NCBI GenBank assembly: GCA_017562135.1
Contig: QEYB01000266.1
Coordinates: 806,001-870,000, forward strand
Origin: Dipylidium caninum
Lineage: Eukaryota; Platyhelminthes; Cestoda; Cyclophyllidea; Dipylidiidae
Direction of reading: 5' to 3'
Length of the DNA: 64,000 nucleotides
Below, piece by piece: positions 18,442 to 33,140 of the stretch (positions are counted from its first letter, which is position 1; every line of letters starts with the position of its first letter). The position numbers were made by a program, and so were the translations under genes. The notes under the pieces are model-generated. The model saw only the letters and a program-made list of their open reading frames with translations. It ran no database searches and was not told where the DNA came from.

Positions 18442-21400
18442 CTGTTTCTTATTGTTTCCTTCACACATCGCCAATAGCGATATGCCCGCCTCTCCCCAGC
18501 CATGCTGAGCGACATGAGCTCGTAAACGACGTAACATATCTTTGGAGCGCTTTTCCAGACGTCGTTCCTCCTCAACTTCTTCACCTTCCGCCAGGTCGTC
18601 TCGGCCCAAATCTCCCGCAACGGAGGGAACCGCCGGTATAGTGTCCTCATCGTCTCGTACAGCGCTGAACTCGCCTGCTAGATTCAAGTCATGGCCGCCG
18701 CGTGGGCCGCGACCACTGCGACCAAGATCGTGGTCCAGTAGGATGCCCTAATACAGGAAAAAAGAATTAAGATGGAAAGAAAATTATTTCTACCACGGAA
18801 GACTGAATTGTCTCTTAAGTACCTGTGAGGCCTCAGAAAGTACCGAAGGAGGTGCGAGGTACTGTGCATCGAGGGGAAAACCGTTATCATCGTCGTCCAT
18901 GTCGTCGTCACTGGCCCCTGGATGCACATGGTGGTGCTCTGGGATGTCAGTTGGATGCGAAGCGGCTGCCAAGAAGGGGTCATGCAAATTGGCCAGGGTG
19001 TTATCAGCTGTATGAAGAATATGAGAATCCGTTACCGCTTTCAAGCGGAATTTGCTTTAAAAAGGAAGTTATTAAATGATTATTGTTGAAAAATTATAAC
19101 AAAACTAAATAGAAGTGGTGAGGATAGCAAAAAAAACCTGATACGATCCTCAAATTTAACGTCAGTAAAAGTACGAAAAGGGAGTATAGGTAAGAAATTT
19201 GGTAGGAATCTTCTAGGAACATACTTAGAGGAACTTGATGCTCATTGGGGAGTTCTACGACCGTTTTTTCGTCATGACGATGGCGGTGATGGTCTGTTGA
19301 AGCAGGAGGGTAGCCCGGAAAACCAGACTGATTGTTGGTTGAAATGGTCTCCTCCGGGATGGCATCTAAGCCAAGGGCGCCCTCCTGCTGGTGTGGCCCC
19401 GTATGAAAACCGGAACTTGAGAGGAGACCCTGTTTTGTGGCCAAAAAAAGGCAAATATTTAAGACGGTCTATGGGGAACACCACGCACTGACTTTAATGT
19501 ATTAACTTTTAACTTCAACGAAAATAAATAGTACAATCATCGTCTCAGTTCGGTGGGTGATCAGGCACTTGCTAAAGCCAAAATAAGGCATGACAAGGGT
19601 TTGTTAAAACAGCATTCACTCTGTGTCGCTTATTGAAACCATTTCCAATTTGTCGATCTTTTATCTTAAGATAGAACCATTTTTAAACAAATTATTACAC
19701 AACCAACAGTCTGATGAAAACAGTACTTTATTAGTCGATAATAAGTTTATTGCAACAGGAAAACGTACCCGAGGAGTAGCCGCCGCTGAGAGCAATTGTT
19801 CCTCAATCGCCGAGGACGCAGCACCAGAAGCTGCTGGACGGAAGAAAAGGTGGGGACGGTTTTCGTCAGGAGCCAGGAGGGAAGTGGATCCATCCTGTTC
19901 GATGCCATCAAGGATGGGTTGGATACGTAGGTTGCGAGAGAAAATACGCTGAAGAATTCGCGACGGGATCGAACGTCCAGGAAGTGCGAATAGCTTGTCT
20001 AGTCCACCCGTTTCCTTCATCCTCATCAGACGCTTTGTTGGAGGGGCCAGGTCTAACTGTGTGACGATCTCCGATGTGTCCTGCATCTGGGTCTTCATGA
20101 GTCGCTCGGGATCGACTTCAATTCATCGATGATTAAACGACGTCTTCGTTTTGCCGCACTGTAAACAGAACCGTTAAAAGTAAAAGGGAGTAGCGTTAGA
20201 CGAAAAACAAAGCCCCCCCTGAAACAAACCGTCGTGGTTCTGCAACGGCAGTAGGTACATCGATAGGCATTAGCGCAAATGCCTCCGCATCAGTTGAGAT
20301 ATTTCGTGCCACATTGGCACCAGGTTGCGACTGCAAGGTAGGCTGACTATGCCCCTGAGGTGCAGCGCCATTGTTTTTAGGACCAATGGCGTCAATCACT
20401 TCGACACCTATCATGGAGGATCTACTGTCCTTCATTCCACCCTCAGCGTTTGCCGCAACAGCTTCCCCAGGCAGTGTCAACCCTTCTGCCAAAGTAGCCA
20501 ACTGGTTAGTAGTTGTAGCGTCCTCAAAGAGCACAGGATTATTAAATATCGAAGGTTCAATATCGCCACCAAAGCTGCCGTCGGAGTCTCCAGCTAAAAT
20601 AAACAATATTCTATAATTATAGAATACCAGAAACAACCTTTAGAGGACAGTGGCGTTCAGATTCATAGTAGTAGTAGGTAGAGAGAATAGCATAAAGCAC
20701 AAAAAACTATGTCAGTGAAGTAATGAAAACTAAATTAGAGCCAGTGATTAACAATGACCCAGACTGAATCGTAGAAGTTAAATAACGTACCGTAAAGAGG
20801 CTCAACAAAATCATCATCCAAACCGATATCGGCTCCAGGGGTGAGACCGGTGGCAACCTTGTCCGACTTATCTTTATCACCGATCAACGTGTCGTCAGCA
20901 TCCACATCCGTTCGTATCGAAGGCCTGTCGGATTCACGAACGGAAAAGCGACCCGAGGCGTCCGTTGCACGTCCATAAACGCTTTCGTAACCGCCGTCAG
21001 TGCCTCGCAACATTTCCCGACTCGGTAGTTCTTCAAAGGCACCTTCGCCAAAGTCGTCGTCTATGCGACCCAAATTCACATCTCCAAAATCTTCCCGCAT
21101 TGTGATGTCTTCTGGACGACTTTGATTAATGTTTATGGTGTTTAGGTTAATGGCACTAAAAAATAGTAACGACTATAGCACACACTTCAAAGCAGCCATT
21201 GTGGCTTCATAATCTTGGATATTTTCAGGAAGATTGATCGCAGCCAAGGCAGCTTCACGGTTCGAATCATCCGGCTGGTCAACAACACCCGGGCGAAAGG
21301 ACGTTTTAATCTTTACGTAGATTTCGTTGCAGTCCGCCAAAAGATATTTCGCTTTGCGCGAATAGATTTTGACCACGCCTAGAAGGAGATGACCAGAAGT

Positions 21401-21562
21401 TCTCAAAGCCATTTTTAACTTCGGCTCCAAAATGGCCTCAACACTAGAATTGATGTTCGTTTCGAATACATGAGCCCGCGTAAGCTTCTTGTCCCAATGA
21501 GCTGCTAACCATATGCGAGAGAACGGGCCCTTTTTGCTTAGAACAAAATGAGCGTAAAACAT
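18442..21562 (-). CDS. RAD21: Cohesin kleisin subunit RAD21/SCC1
   Basis: Seven exons on the minus strand: 21562-21186, 21155-20791, 20593-20230, 20158-19727, 19429-19225, 19007-18823 and 18747-18442. Start ATG is 21562. RAD21 closes the cohesin ring by bridging SMC1 and SMC3 and is cut by separase. The N-terminal SMC3-binding domain (residues ~1-105) is very conserved: [62 protein letters not shown]. Next come [12 protein letters not shown] (~145), acidic and Ser-rich linkers, [10 protein letters not shown] (~360), [13 protein letters not shown], the [10 protein letters not shown] segment followed by [14 protein letters not shown], and the start of the C-terminal winged helix ([34 protein letters not shown]). 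The first 745 codons are visible; the final exon is missing. The frame breaks by one base near 20098-20103, between [13 protein letters not shown] and MKTQ, although both sides match the family. The first intron is 30 nt. RAD21 is favoured over meiotic REC8 by the close match to mitotic RAD21. Confidence 0.96.
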
Positions 21563-22199
21563 AAGCAGACATCCAATTCCGAAATATTTGGTTTTCAAGC
21601 GACACGCGAGATACCAATGTAGTAAAACTAAAGCCGCATGAACGGTAAATTAACTGGGACAAAACTTAGTCCTTTGCGGTACTAAGGCCCTGAGAGACGT
21701 AATTCTTATTTTATAAATCCAAAAGGAAAGAGTATTAGCGTTGGACATTTTTGTGTATAACTGGTCAGTAAGTCGGATAGGAAAATTATCAGACTTTTTT
21801 CTCCTCTTATTTCATTACCTTTAAGGTCACCACTTTACCTACAATGCTTTGCCATATTTGAGATACAAAACATGAAACCTACTCTTACAGCCTAAATCAA
21901 TACATTTGACGAGTTTGTTGTTTAAGTTTCCAAAAAGATGTATCTCATAAATTTTTTGCCTATTTTTTTTTCATTTATCGACAACAGAATAGCGAACTTA
22001 TTGTCGCTTTAACTAAGGCATCCTTAACCGAAAGGTTTTACAAGCACAGACTATAAGTCCGCATATTAACAAACGCAACACACGACATTATTTATACGCG
22101 ATTCTTCACCACTCCCAGTCGGCGTTACATTAAATGGACCTGCAGCATCGAATGCCTTTAGAAAATATTGTTCCGGATCTTACGTTAATTAACCTACAC

Positions 22200-22690
22200 T
22201 AAGACATATATGTGAACACTCCTTGCGGAATGAGAAAGACGGAAGCCTTCTTCGTGTTCACCGCCACCCGACAGTATCTACCTCGACGTCATGGTGAGGA
22301 GAGACGAGAGAAGCCTAACTCGGTAGGACGATAGCTAGAGATTTATGCAATATGTGCTGCACACCAAGACTCGTCTTTTGAGATGATTACGGCCGTCAGA
22401 CTACGATCCTGGTTTTCTTCTTTTTCTTATACTTCCTAATCCTCCTCTCCTTCCCTCCTTTGTTGGACTGGCATATCACAGCGAGTAGATGGAGCATCTT
22501 GAATCGTTTATTCACTTCTAACAAATGGCTTTAATGAAGAAGCAGAAACAGAAACTTTATAGTTTTATAAAAGAGGCAGTTGGAAAACTGCGGAAGAGCC
22601 GAAACAACATAAAATGCTGTTCATAGGACGCCGCTGCGGATTCCGAGTCCAATTCTCAACTTCCGCGAGAGACCTATGCAACCAACAAAA
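22200..22690 (+). repeat. Interspersed repeat, copy A (partial)
   Basis: This segment aligns by eye, same orientation, with 27500-27900 and, inverted, with about 56440-56900. Landmarks are TTCACCGCCACCCGAC near 22260, GGAGCATCTTGAATCGTTTAT near 22490 and AACAAATGGCTTTAATGAAG near 22520. Compared with the other copies it has an internal deletion of about 60 bases. It continues past 22520 with similarity to 56560-56440 read on the minus strand. No transposase, reverse transcriptase or clear terminal repeat was seen. Confidence 0.7.
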
Positions 22691-23317
22691 GAACTAGACA
22701 CATGAATCGAATTTCAGTAATGACGAGTTGATGGTGCAGACTGTCACATCAGAAAAAGACAAAGCCTGGCTAAGGGCTTGTTCCAGACGACCTCTTCATG
22801 AAACTGACCGCGGGATTTAAGGACAAGATTTTAGAAGTTTTAGGATTGGTATGTTAAGGTTTAGCGATATGGTATTCGAGAGTCTACGTTAAGCTGTTAA
22901 AGTTTCTGCCCTGAAATAAGGTTAGGTACTGTTGAAACCCTCTAGCCCCAATCGCACCTATGTACGGCGTTCCTAAATCGCACAAGTGTCCCACAAATCA
23001 CCTCACACAGTTCTGGGAATACTATCAACAGTGCTGCAATCAAAAATCCACGCAAAACGGTCGTCCAGCGAAAGACCAACGACAATAAACACCGAAGAGA
23101 CGAGGAACATCGAGGACAAATTTAACAGAATTGTGATGCATGTGCGCCACTCGTGAAAGGCTTTCTACACCAAAAGGTGCATTACCACCTCAGACTTGCA
23201 TTAGTCCCTCGCCAGAGCATGCGGAGTCATGGCAACTACCTCACAACACGCGATCAAAAATATATTTTTACAAGGCCGCATGAGAATAACAAGGACTAAT
23301 GGTTATAGGCGGGATAC

Positions 23318-25994
<2,677 letters not shown>

Positions 25995-26080
25995 CTAGAA
26001 AGAAAGACCGGTTTGCCTATATAGACTACTTCATGACTAAGACAGAAGAATCCTAAGAACTGAGTTTAGACAGCACCTGA

Positions 26081-26633
26081 TGTTTGGAGCAGACCCTCGT
26101 TAACTAGAAGAGCACAGCATGATAAACTTCATTATCATCCCCTCCTGCTCGTCTAATTCACTAAAATATCTGCCATAAAGTCGTCTTGTGGTTTCCCGAT
26201 GCTTTCCTCGGCATAATACAAATTTGTTTTTGTGAAACGTCAATGGAAGAGACGCTCACCACACGTGACGATCTTCGGAGCCTTACAATGTGGCGGATTA
26301 AAACAATGATTTACTCAAATTCCTTTAGAATAATATGATTGCAAAGAACTCTTGTCAAGCACAAAATCAGTAGGAGTGCCCCAAAACCTAATAAAAGTTT
26401 GTGAGTTATCAATGAACGTGTCTCTCATGCCTATTATTCGAATACTAACTAACATTTTTTGTGCTCATACCACGTTGTATCATTTGTCTTGCCTCTAGAA
26501 AAAATAATATGTTCTTTAAATTTCGCACATTTATGGGAGGCTGACAAAACTGGAGAGTAGCAATCATCTGCCTAAAAACGCGGCAATTGAACCAAAACTC
26601 GTAACATTATACAACTGACACATATTCCGATCA
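26081..26633. other. Junction region inside the left arm
   Basis: No match to the right arm is visible here. In the right arm the equivalent interval (about 57760-62080) holds most of RPB2. No gene was recognised. Confidence 0.55.
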
Positions 26634-27860
26634 GTGATTTGGTTCGACGCGCCGTTTTGTATTTTGGTCGTTTATTTAAACCCCACAGGGTACCCTTTGT
26701 TGGACGCCTTCCGAGCACTTGCTTCTATTGCAGATACACACAAGGCAGTGGGGCCTCCTAATGTTAAACATACTCCGCCACGCTATTGTCAGCGTTGGGT
26801 TCAGCTCACAACGTACAGTGTGATGTTGTTTACTATTTAAACCGACGTGAGGTGTTGACAAAATTTGTTTGTACCACTTCTGCTTCATTTGAACTCTACT
26901 AATAAAATGCCCTAGGGAAATTAATGCATATGGCAAAATAATGTAGTTCATAAAATTTGGTAAGATTTAGATGTGGACTTCCCTAGGATCGGAATTCATT
27001 ATCAGCAGTCTTATAAAATGAGTTATGAGTTGACATGTCTTAGCAACTGCCGACAAGTGAAAATGTTTCGAGGGATTGTGGCAAAACTAGGGAATAGCGC
27101 CGTCGTAATGGGGTTCTTTTGAATCCTTCACTTAGGTGTACACATTTGGTATGGTAAGCGAACGAATTAACGTCCTCCAAAAACTGACCCTACTATATTG
27201 CAATAACCAAAATTATAATGCAACAGACAACAATATTATGACCGGCTTTTCACCCCTTCGGGTTGTTGAAAGGCTTCCATGTGCCCTCCTCCGTCTCCCG
27301 AACCCTCCTACGAGCGGAGCAACTTTCGACAGGAACAGACAGATCTCGTAAATGCAACACAAACTCCCTTTCCTAGTATTTTAAAAAAGGTGTTTTATGC
27401 GATTAGGAGGACTGTTTATCCTTCTCTCCCACTTTACCAATGTCAAGTACTTTTGGAAACACTGCGCCATACTGTGTGATTTTTCATCTCCACCGGGACA
27501 TGGATGTTGACACTTCTTGCCGGATGAGTAAAGCGGATTCCAAATTGGTGGGTTCAAAATGTAAAAGGGCCTCTTTGAACTGTAGTCGTCAAATTTCTCA
27601 GCATTTCTTCTTGTTCACCACCACCCGATAATAACACCCTTGACGTCACGATAAGGAGACTGAGTGCTGCGCAACCCAACCCCTGATCACATTACATGAT
27701 CCTTTAAAACAATTACGATTATCAGACTGCCATCGTGGTCGTCTTCCTTTTCTTCTTCATCGTCTTTCTCCTCTCCTCCTCTCTTTCTTTGTTGGACTAG
27801 CATATCACAGCGAGTAGATGGAGCATCTCGAGTTGTTTATTCGCTTCTAACAAATGAAAT
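26634..27860 (+). repeat. Inverted duplication, left arm, diverged segment (copy B)
   Basis: The segment aligns with the reverse complement of 56590-57760. Most of it is roughly 75-80% identical by eye with small indels. Landmarks are GTTGGACGCCTTCCGAGCA near 26700, ATTATCAGCAGT near 27000 and AGCGAACGAATTAACGTCC near 27160. Within it, 27358-27631 is almost identical to 56778-57050. That block includes a 63-codon open frame (27440-27631) translated identically in both arms. No known protein was recognised in either strand. The last part (after ~27600) is also shared with copy A at 22.2-22.7 kb. Confidence 0.85.
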
Positions 27861-30784
27861 TGACAAATAAGGAGAATTACATCCTATTAATTCGTCAAAA
27901 GCGGCCGCTGACGGTAGCGAGGCTGTCCAAATTCATTTGTTTACCGCCTGTTCACCGTTCGAAATACGCTCATTATGAGCCAAATGCAGGACAAAATAAG
28001 AATCGTCATTTCACAATCCATAAACTCCTCATTTTGCTTAATAAAATGGGTTTCTTAAGGAGTTTGACTTTTCCACTACGTGAAAACCGAGTTATGTAGC
28101 AATAGCGAAGTAATGGAAGAGGCCGGTCAAGCCTACGAGAAATTTGGCATTTCAAATTGCTCTGGCACACAAATAAATCTTGCGATGGCAAAGATCGCTG
28201 AATGGATGGACATCAAAGCCCTCCTTCCCTCTCCGAAACCTCGTTTGTTTGTCTGAGGGTTGGAACTCAGGGCAGTCTTTCTTTTCCACCCGACCTAAAT
28301 TTTGACACTAAATAATAGTTTATTCGGGCAGGATCTATGACTGCATTCAGAAAAATCTATCTCTGTGACGAAGGTCTTCACCACTTTTTTGATAGTTCAT
28401 TTGGACATACCTCAAACCGTTGTTTCCGATGACTAGTCGACACCGAATCATTCCCGTACTGAAGAACTATAAACAACTATTCGAAGTATGACGAAGAGGG
28501 CCGTTGCCGAGAGTCCGTAGAGACATTCCTGCTCCCATGTAATCAGCGCAGAAGTACAATGTTCGACGAGTGAAGAACCCTAGAGATTAAAGTCCATCAA
28601 AATACATGCCAAAGTACATAGCAGTAGTAAACACGACACACAAATGAACCTCCTTCGAGGAAGGAGGGTCGTGCTCGCTTAAGGCAATGTGGTCACCTCT
28701 AAATCCACGCTGAGACGGGGAGGTGATAGCTGACTGTTCATCGGTCTTTTCACGCCATCCCCACAAACACAAATTCAGACTGTCTGTAGACTTTCTGAGT
28801 CGGTGGTGGGCGTGACAGTGTTGCTTTCTGTACCTTGACTTAACTAAGTGGGAGGACTCGTGGAAGGCGGGCGACGTGAACTGTTTAGCGTTGAGATGCT
28901 TTGGAGAGATAAAAGCCTCGCTACCCTCAGACGGAGCAGGGGTTGCCTCCCGGTTGCCAACGTAAGATGGTGACCTCCTGTGTGAATGGAGGGTTCCTTC
29001 TCATCTCAATGGCTTGGTGCCTCCACCAGTGCCCATAAGCAGCTTCTTTAGGCCTAAACCTACCCGAAGTTAGTCCTTGTTGTCTCTTCACCCATTAACC
29101 CTATTTATTTATTTATTTATTCGGAACACTTGGGCAGGCCGGTCACGGCATCCATCTACTGGTCACCTAGTTGTAATGGGTCCACTAATTTGTCTTGCCT
29201 ATGTCCATGCTATTCGTGCAAAGATGTCTTTCCGAAAAACACATTTGCCATCAAAATGTCGGCTGGCAGCCCGAAGCAATAAATCATCGTCGAAAAGGCA
29301 GCTCCATTGCGAGGTGCTGGAGATCGGCCTTAGTCCTCCCCGCCTGCACTGCCAAAGGATCCGAAGGACTGGTTGAGAGCCCAACTGAGAGACTGACCGA
29401 CTGGTAATTGCCCCTAGTGCAGTCCGCTTGGTTTTGTTGGAGCGGAAAATGAAAAAAACATGAATTTTGTTCCTTGACTTATAGAAGAATTGCAGGTTCA
29501 AAGACAAAGGTCACTATGGCAGAGGACGTTTAAATATCCGAAGCCAAGACAAACCCATTTTTGTCAGAGAACGATGCCGTGAATGGCGTCAAATGTGGTA
29601 AGAGTCTAGTGATTGCGTGTTGAGGCAAATGGCCTGTGAAGTGAAAAGAAGACATTCTGATGTACAAGTTGACCTGAAACGGGCCTCGCTAGCGTGTCTC
29701 GAAGATGGGGAAAGACTTTAAAGTCGCGTGGGCGAAAACGGCGGAATGAACCCATGGCTAATTGGTCGAGCACCGGCACCCTTCGGTAGCCCAGAGGGGC
29801 GTCGGTTGGAGTAAGACGGCGCAGCACGTGAAAGGGCGACAGTCCACATGGAATTTGCGCAACATCGCATCGCATTTGAAGTTGCAGCTCTGCTTTGACG
29901 GGTGGGACATGAATGTACATTTGATGAAATAGATGACCGTTGCAGAGTTTGGACAAGCAGTTCTAGCAACTGACGGGTCGTGCCCTTGTCCCACCCAGGG
30001 CTTATCAACAGTGTGACGCTTGCGTCTACGCATGGCTCCACGGCGAAGTTACTTACGCAGAGGAATTGGTAAAGGAAAGAAGTATCCCACGGCTGAAAAA
30101 TCACAAAAAGCTGTAAATTCCGCATTTTACTCTTGTCGACCGAAGTTTGTAGTAAGCAAAAATGAAAAAAAAGGAAGTTTACAACGTTGCCCGCACTGAC
30201 GGGTCGACAGTAGCAGTGTCAGTAAGTGACTGAAAGATGAATACAGCCAAATACAAAAAACAAGGCGATGTAACTCATCGAAATCATGAGCAATTGGGAA
30301 AGTTGTCGTGGATTGGAGGCATCCAAAAATTGAAGAGGCCGTTGAAAAGTTCCACAACAGGAATGTTTTGGCAGGTAGAGGAAAAAAGACAGATTAGAAT
30401 AAAGAAGATTAGATTCCGTGAACGGGGCACACAAAGGGCAGATACGGATAAAAAATGGAGGACGGTAAGAATTTGAGCAGGAGGTAACAACTACTAAGAG
30501 AATAACACACAAACAGAAGAATATCAACGATTATTGACAAGTGTTGTGAGGATTCCACACAGATCGGTCAGTCATAAACAGCGTAGGGTATTTGTTATGA
30601 GTTCGGAGAGCGCAGTGAGAGAAAAAAGGAGAAAAGAGAAAGATATAAACGCGAGAGAGGGAAAAAAGGGAAACAGCAAAGAAACATAAAAAGGAAATAC
30701 AGGTACAAAGGCAAGACGCGCAAAAATAAAGGGAGACAGAGTAAAATTTTAGGGAAAATTGGGAAGAATGTCCATAATTAGATA
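27861..30784. other. Intergenic, no gene recognised
   Basis: Open frames up to 135 codons occur in several overlapping frames (for example 29606-30125, minus), none with a recognisable domain. The first ~150 bases may continue the copy A/B repeat at low identity. Nothing else is supported. Confidence 0.5.
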
Positions 30785-32965
30785 AGCAAACGGGCAAAAC
30801 AGAAAAAAAATGGAAGCATCTCATGGCGAGTGAGCGTGGTCAGGGCAAGGTGGAAGAGGCTGAGAAGGTGGTGAAGCAGAGGTGGAGGCGGAGGCGGAGG
30901 CGAGAAGGGAGAGGCGAAGGGGGAGGCGGAGTTGGAAGTGGAGGAGGGGAGGAAGAAGGAGCGAAGCGAAGGGCCACTGAAACACATCCCAGTAAGTCAC
31001 TCGAGACCACGTCGTGGCACAACATGGACATATCAACTGAACCTCCACTCCACCTCCCACTCCATGCACTCACGCACCCAAGACGACGACGTCAAAAAAG
31101 ACGACAGACTCAACCGCCCTGCTCTCCCCTCAACTCGCCTCGCCTCGCCTCGCCTCGCCTTGCCTTGCCCCTTGCCTCGCCTCGCCTTGCCTTCATGCAT
31201 CCATGCCTGCATGCAACACCACCTCTCACTCAGGTCAACGGACAAGCCCCCCTCCACTGAACCTCTTCGCCACGTCACCTCACCAACACAGAGAAGACGA
31301 GGAAGAAGACAGCACCACGAATCACGTGGGTTTAATCAGCACTAACGAAGTGGATTTGTACAATCTCCGCTAACAGTGTGTGTCTCTAACTACAGTACCT
31401 AAGAGGAGTATTCAGTCGGTTAGAAGATGTTGCCCGACACACGGAGCGCATGGAATACCCTCTCCACGGCCAGAATGTAGGCGGCAGTTCGGAAATCCAG
31501 ACCCAGGTTGTAGCGTTCAGCAATCTCCATCACCTGTTTAGCCGCGCGCTCCATGGTGAACTCCAGACCCGAATTCACTATGTCCAATTCAGACGCGTTC
31601 TCCATGCGGTCAGTCAACTCTTTCGACGGCTTCACCGGCTTACCCACGGCTCCCTCGATCGTTCCTGACCAGAGGGGGAGGAGGAGGAGAAAGAGAAAGA
31701 GAAAGGGAAAGAGGATTATGATTAGAGGCAATCGCAAGTCGCCAAATAAAGGACTTCACTTACGAAGCAAGACCATGTTGCTCTCCTTCTCGTGCTTGAA
31801 GTTCAGACGTCCAAAGCTCACGTGGTTCAGATTCTTCAGCCACTCAAAGTACGAAACAGTCACACCACCCGCGTTTAGGTACAGGTCGGGGATGATCATG
31901 ACGTTTCGCTTGATGAGTTCCTTGTGAGCATAGTAAGAGGTGGGACCGTTGGCACCCTCAGCCACCACCTTCGCCTTTATCTTGTCCACGTCGCCGCAGT
32001 TATCTGCTTCTGCAGGGCAGCAGGTATGAGAATGTCGCACTCGTAATACAAGAGTTCTTGTCTATCAACCTCCTTCGCACCTGGGAAGCCCTTCAGACTG
32101 CGGTGAGCCTACGCACAAAAAAGACACCACTTAGCTAGTGCACTCAGTTGACAGGCCAAACAGCACCGCTGCCTACATTTCTGTACTCATCCAACTTCTC
32201 GAAGTCAATTCCCTTCGGATTGTACAGAGCGGTGTCAATTTCTATCAAACCAATGATAATCGCACCGGCTTCTTGCAGAAACTTGAATGAGTATGTGCCC
32301 ACATTGCCGAAGCCCTGAATTATAACCTTCTTGCCAGCTATACCAGGCTTGTCGAGGCCACAGGCTTTGCAGTTCTTCTCGGAGTCCAGGAAATTCTTCA
32401 CACCGAAGAACAGACCCTGCATTTCAAATATCATCACAATCAGACATGTCATCCACCAAACAAAAAGTGCATGCCACACAACAATCCACCATTCTTACCA
32501 AGCCAGTAGCGATAGTGCGACCCTCCACACCTCCGTGATGTACGGGTTTGCCTGTGACGCAGCCCAACGCGTCCAAATCACCGTATCCAATTGTATTGGC
32601 AAAGGTGTCTGCAATCCACGCCATCTCCTTCTCACCCGTCCCAACATCTGGGGCTGGCACATCAGAGGTAGGCCCGAGGAAATTCTTCTTTGCCAATTCC
32701 AGTGCGAAGCGACGACAGATTCTCTCCAACTCGCCCAGCGAGTACTTGGAGGGGTCGATTTTGACGGCTGCCTTCGCACCTCCGAATGGAACATCGACAA
32801 CACTGCACTTGTAAGTCATCAGACTGGCCAGAGCCATGACCTCATTCATATCCACATCGGGAGCAAACCGTATGCCTCCCTTACATGGAGTAATGTGATG
32901 TGAATGTTGGGCGCGCCAGCATTTGATTATTTCGTACTCGCCGTTGTCACGTTTGATTGGGAAGT
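30785..32965 (-). repeat. GDH tandem duplication, unit 1
   Basis: This is a direct repeat of 37237-39430, at an offset of about 6.45 kb. It covers the 3' flank, exons 4 to 2 and most of exon 1 of the GDH gene, with only scattered differences, introns included. Near-identity ends abruptly inside exon 1 at about 32965. Upstream of it only protein-level similarity remains. Confidence 0.92.
31134..31195. repeat. CTCGC pentanucleotide tandem repeat
   Basis: Tandem CTCGC/CTTGC units lie in the 3' flank of GDH copy 1. The matching tract in copy 2 (37561-37618) has become CCCGC. Confidence 0.85.
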
Positions 32966-33140
32966 TAACCTGTAGAACATCATCACAACTTTTAATAGCT
33001 TTCAATACACCCTCAACATAGACCTTTTTTTCAATTGCAGAGCCCACGAAATCCAATTCATCGATTAATTTCTTTTCCACGTGAGCTATTGACTCATCGG
33101 CAAACATCTCTACCATTTCGTGAAATGTTAACTCAGACAT
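31420..33140 (-). CDS. Glutamate dehydrogenase, copy 1
   Basis: Four exons: 33140-32499, 32416-32177, 32108-31764 and 31664-31420, coding for about 490 residues. The enzyme interconverts glutamate and 2-oxoglutarate plus ammonia using NAD(P). Visible motifs are [20 protein letters not shown] (substrate lysines), [18 protein letters not shown] (active-site lysine), [21 protein letters not shown] (dinucleotide fold), [29 protein letters not shown] and TMERAAKQV with [13 protein letters not shown]. The layout is that of animal hexameric GDH. From the chosen ATG (33140, [13 protein letters not shown]) the protein begins at the mature enzyme's first helix and lacks a mitochondrial presequence; an unseen upstream exon could supply one. 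An AG lies directly before the ATG. One base is missing at about 31991-31993 (exon 3, between QITA and VDKI) relative to copy 2, which is open there. I take it as a probable sequence error. The 3' flank holds a CTCGC repeat. Confidence 0.93.

Noticed and set aside
30823..31345. Plus-strand open frames over the GDH 3' flanks (also 37213-37775)
   Set aside because: Their translations are driven by purine-rich and CTCGC repeats. All three frames are open, which reflects low complexity, not coding.
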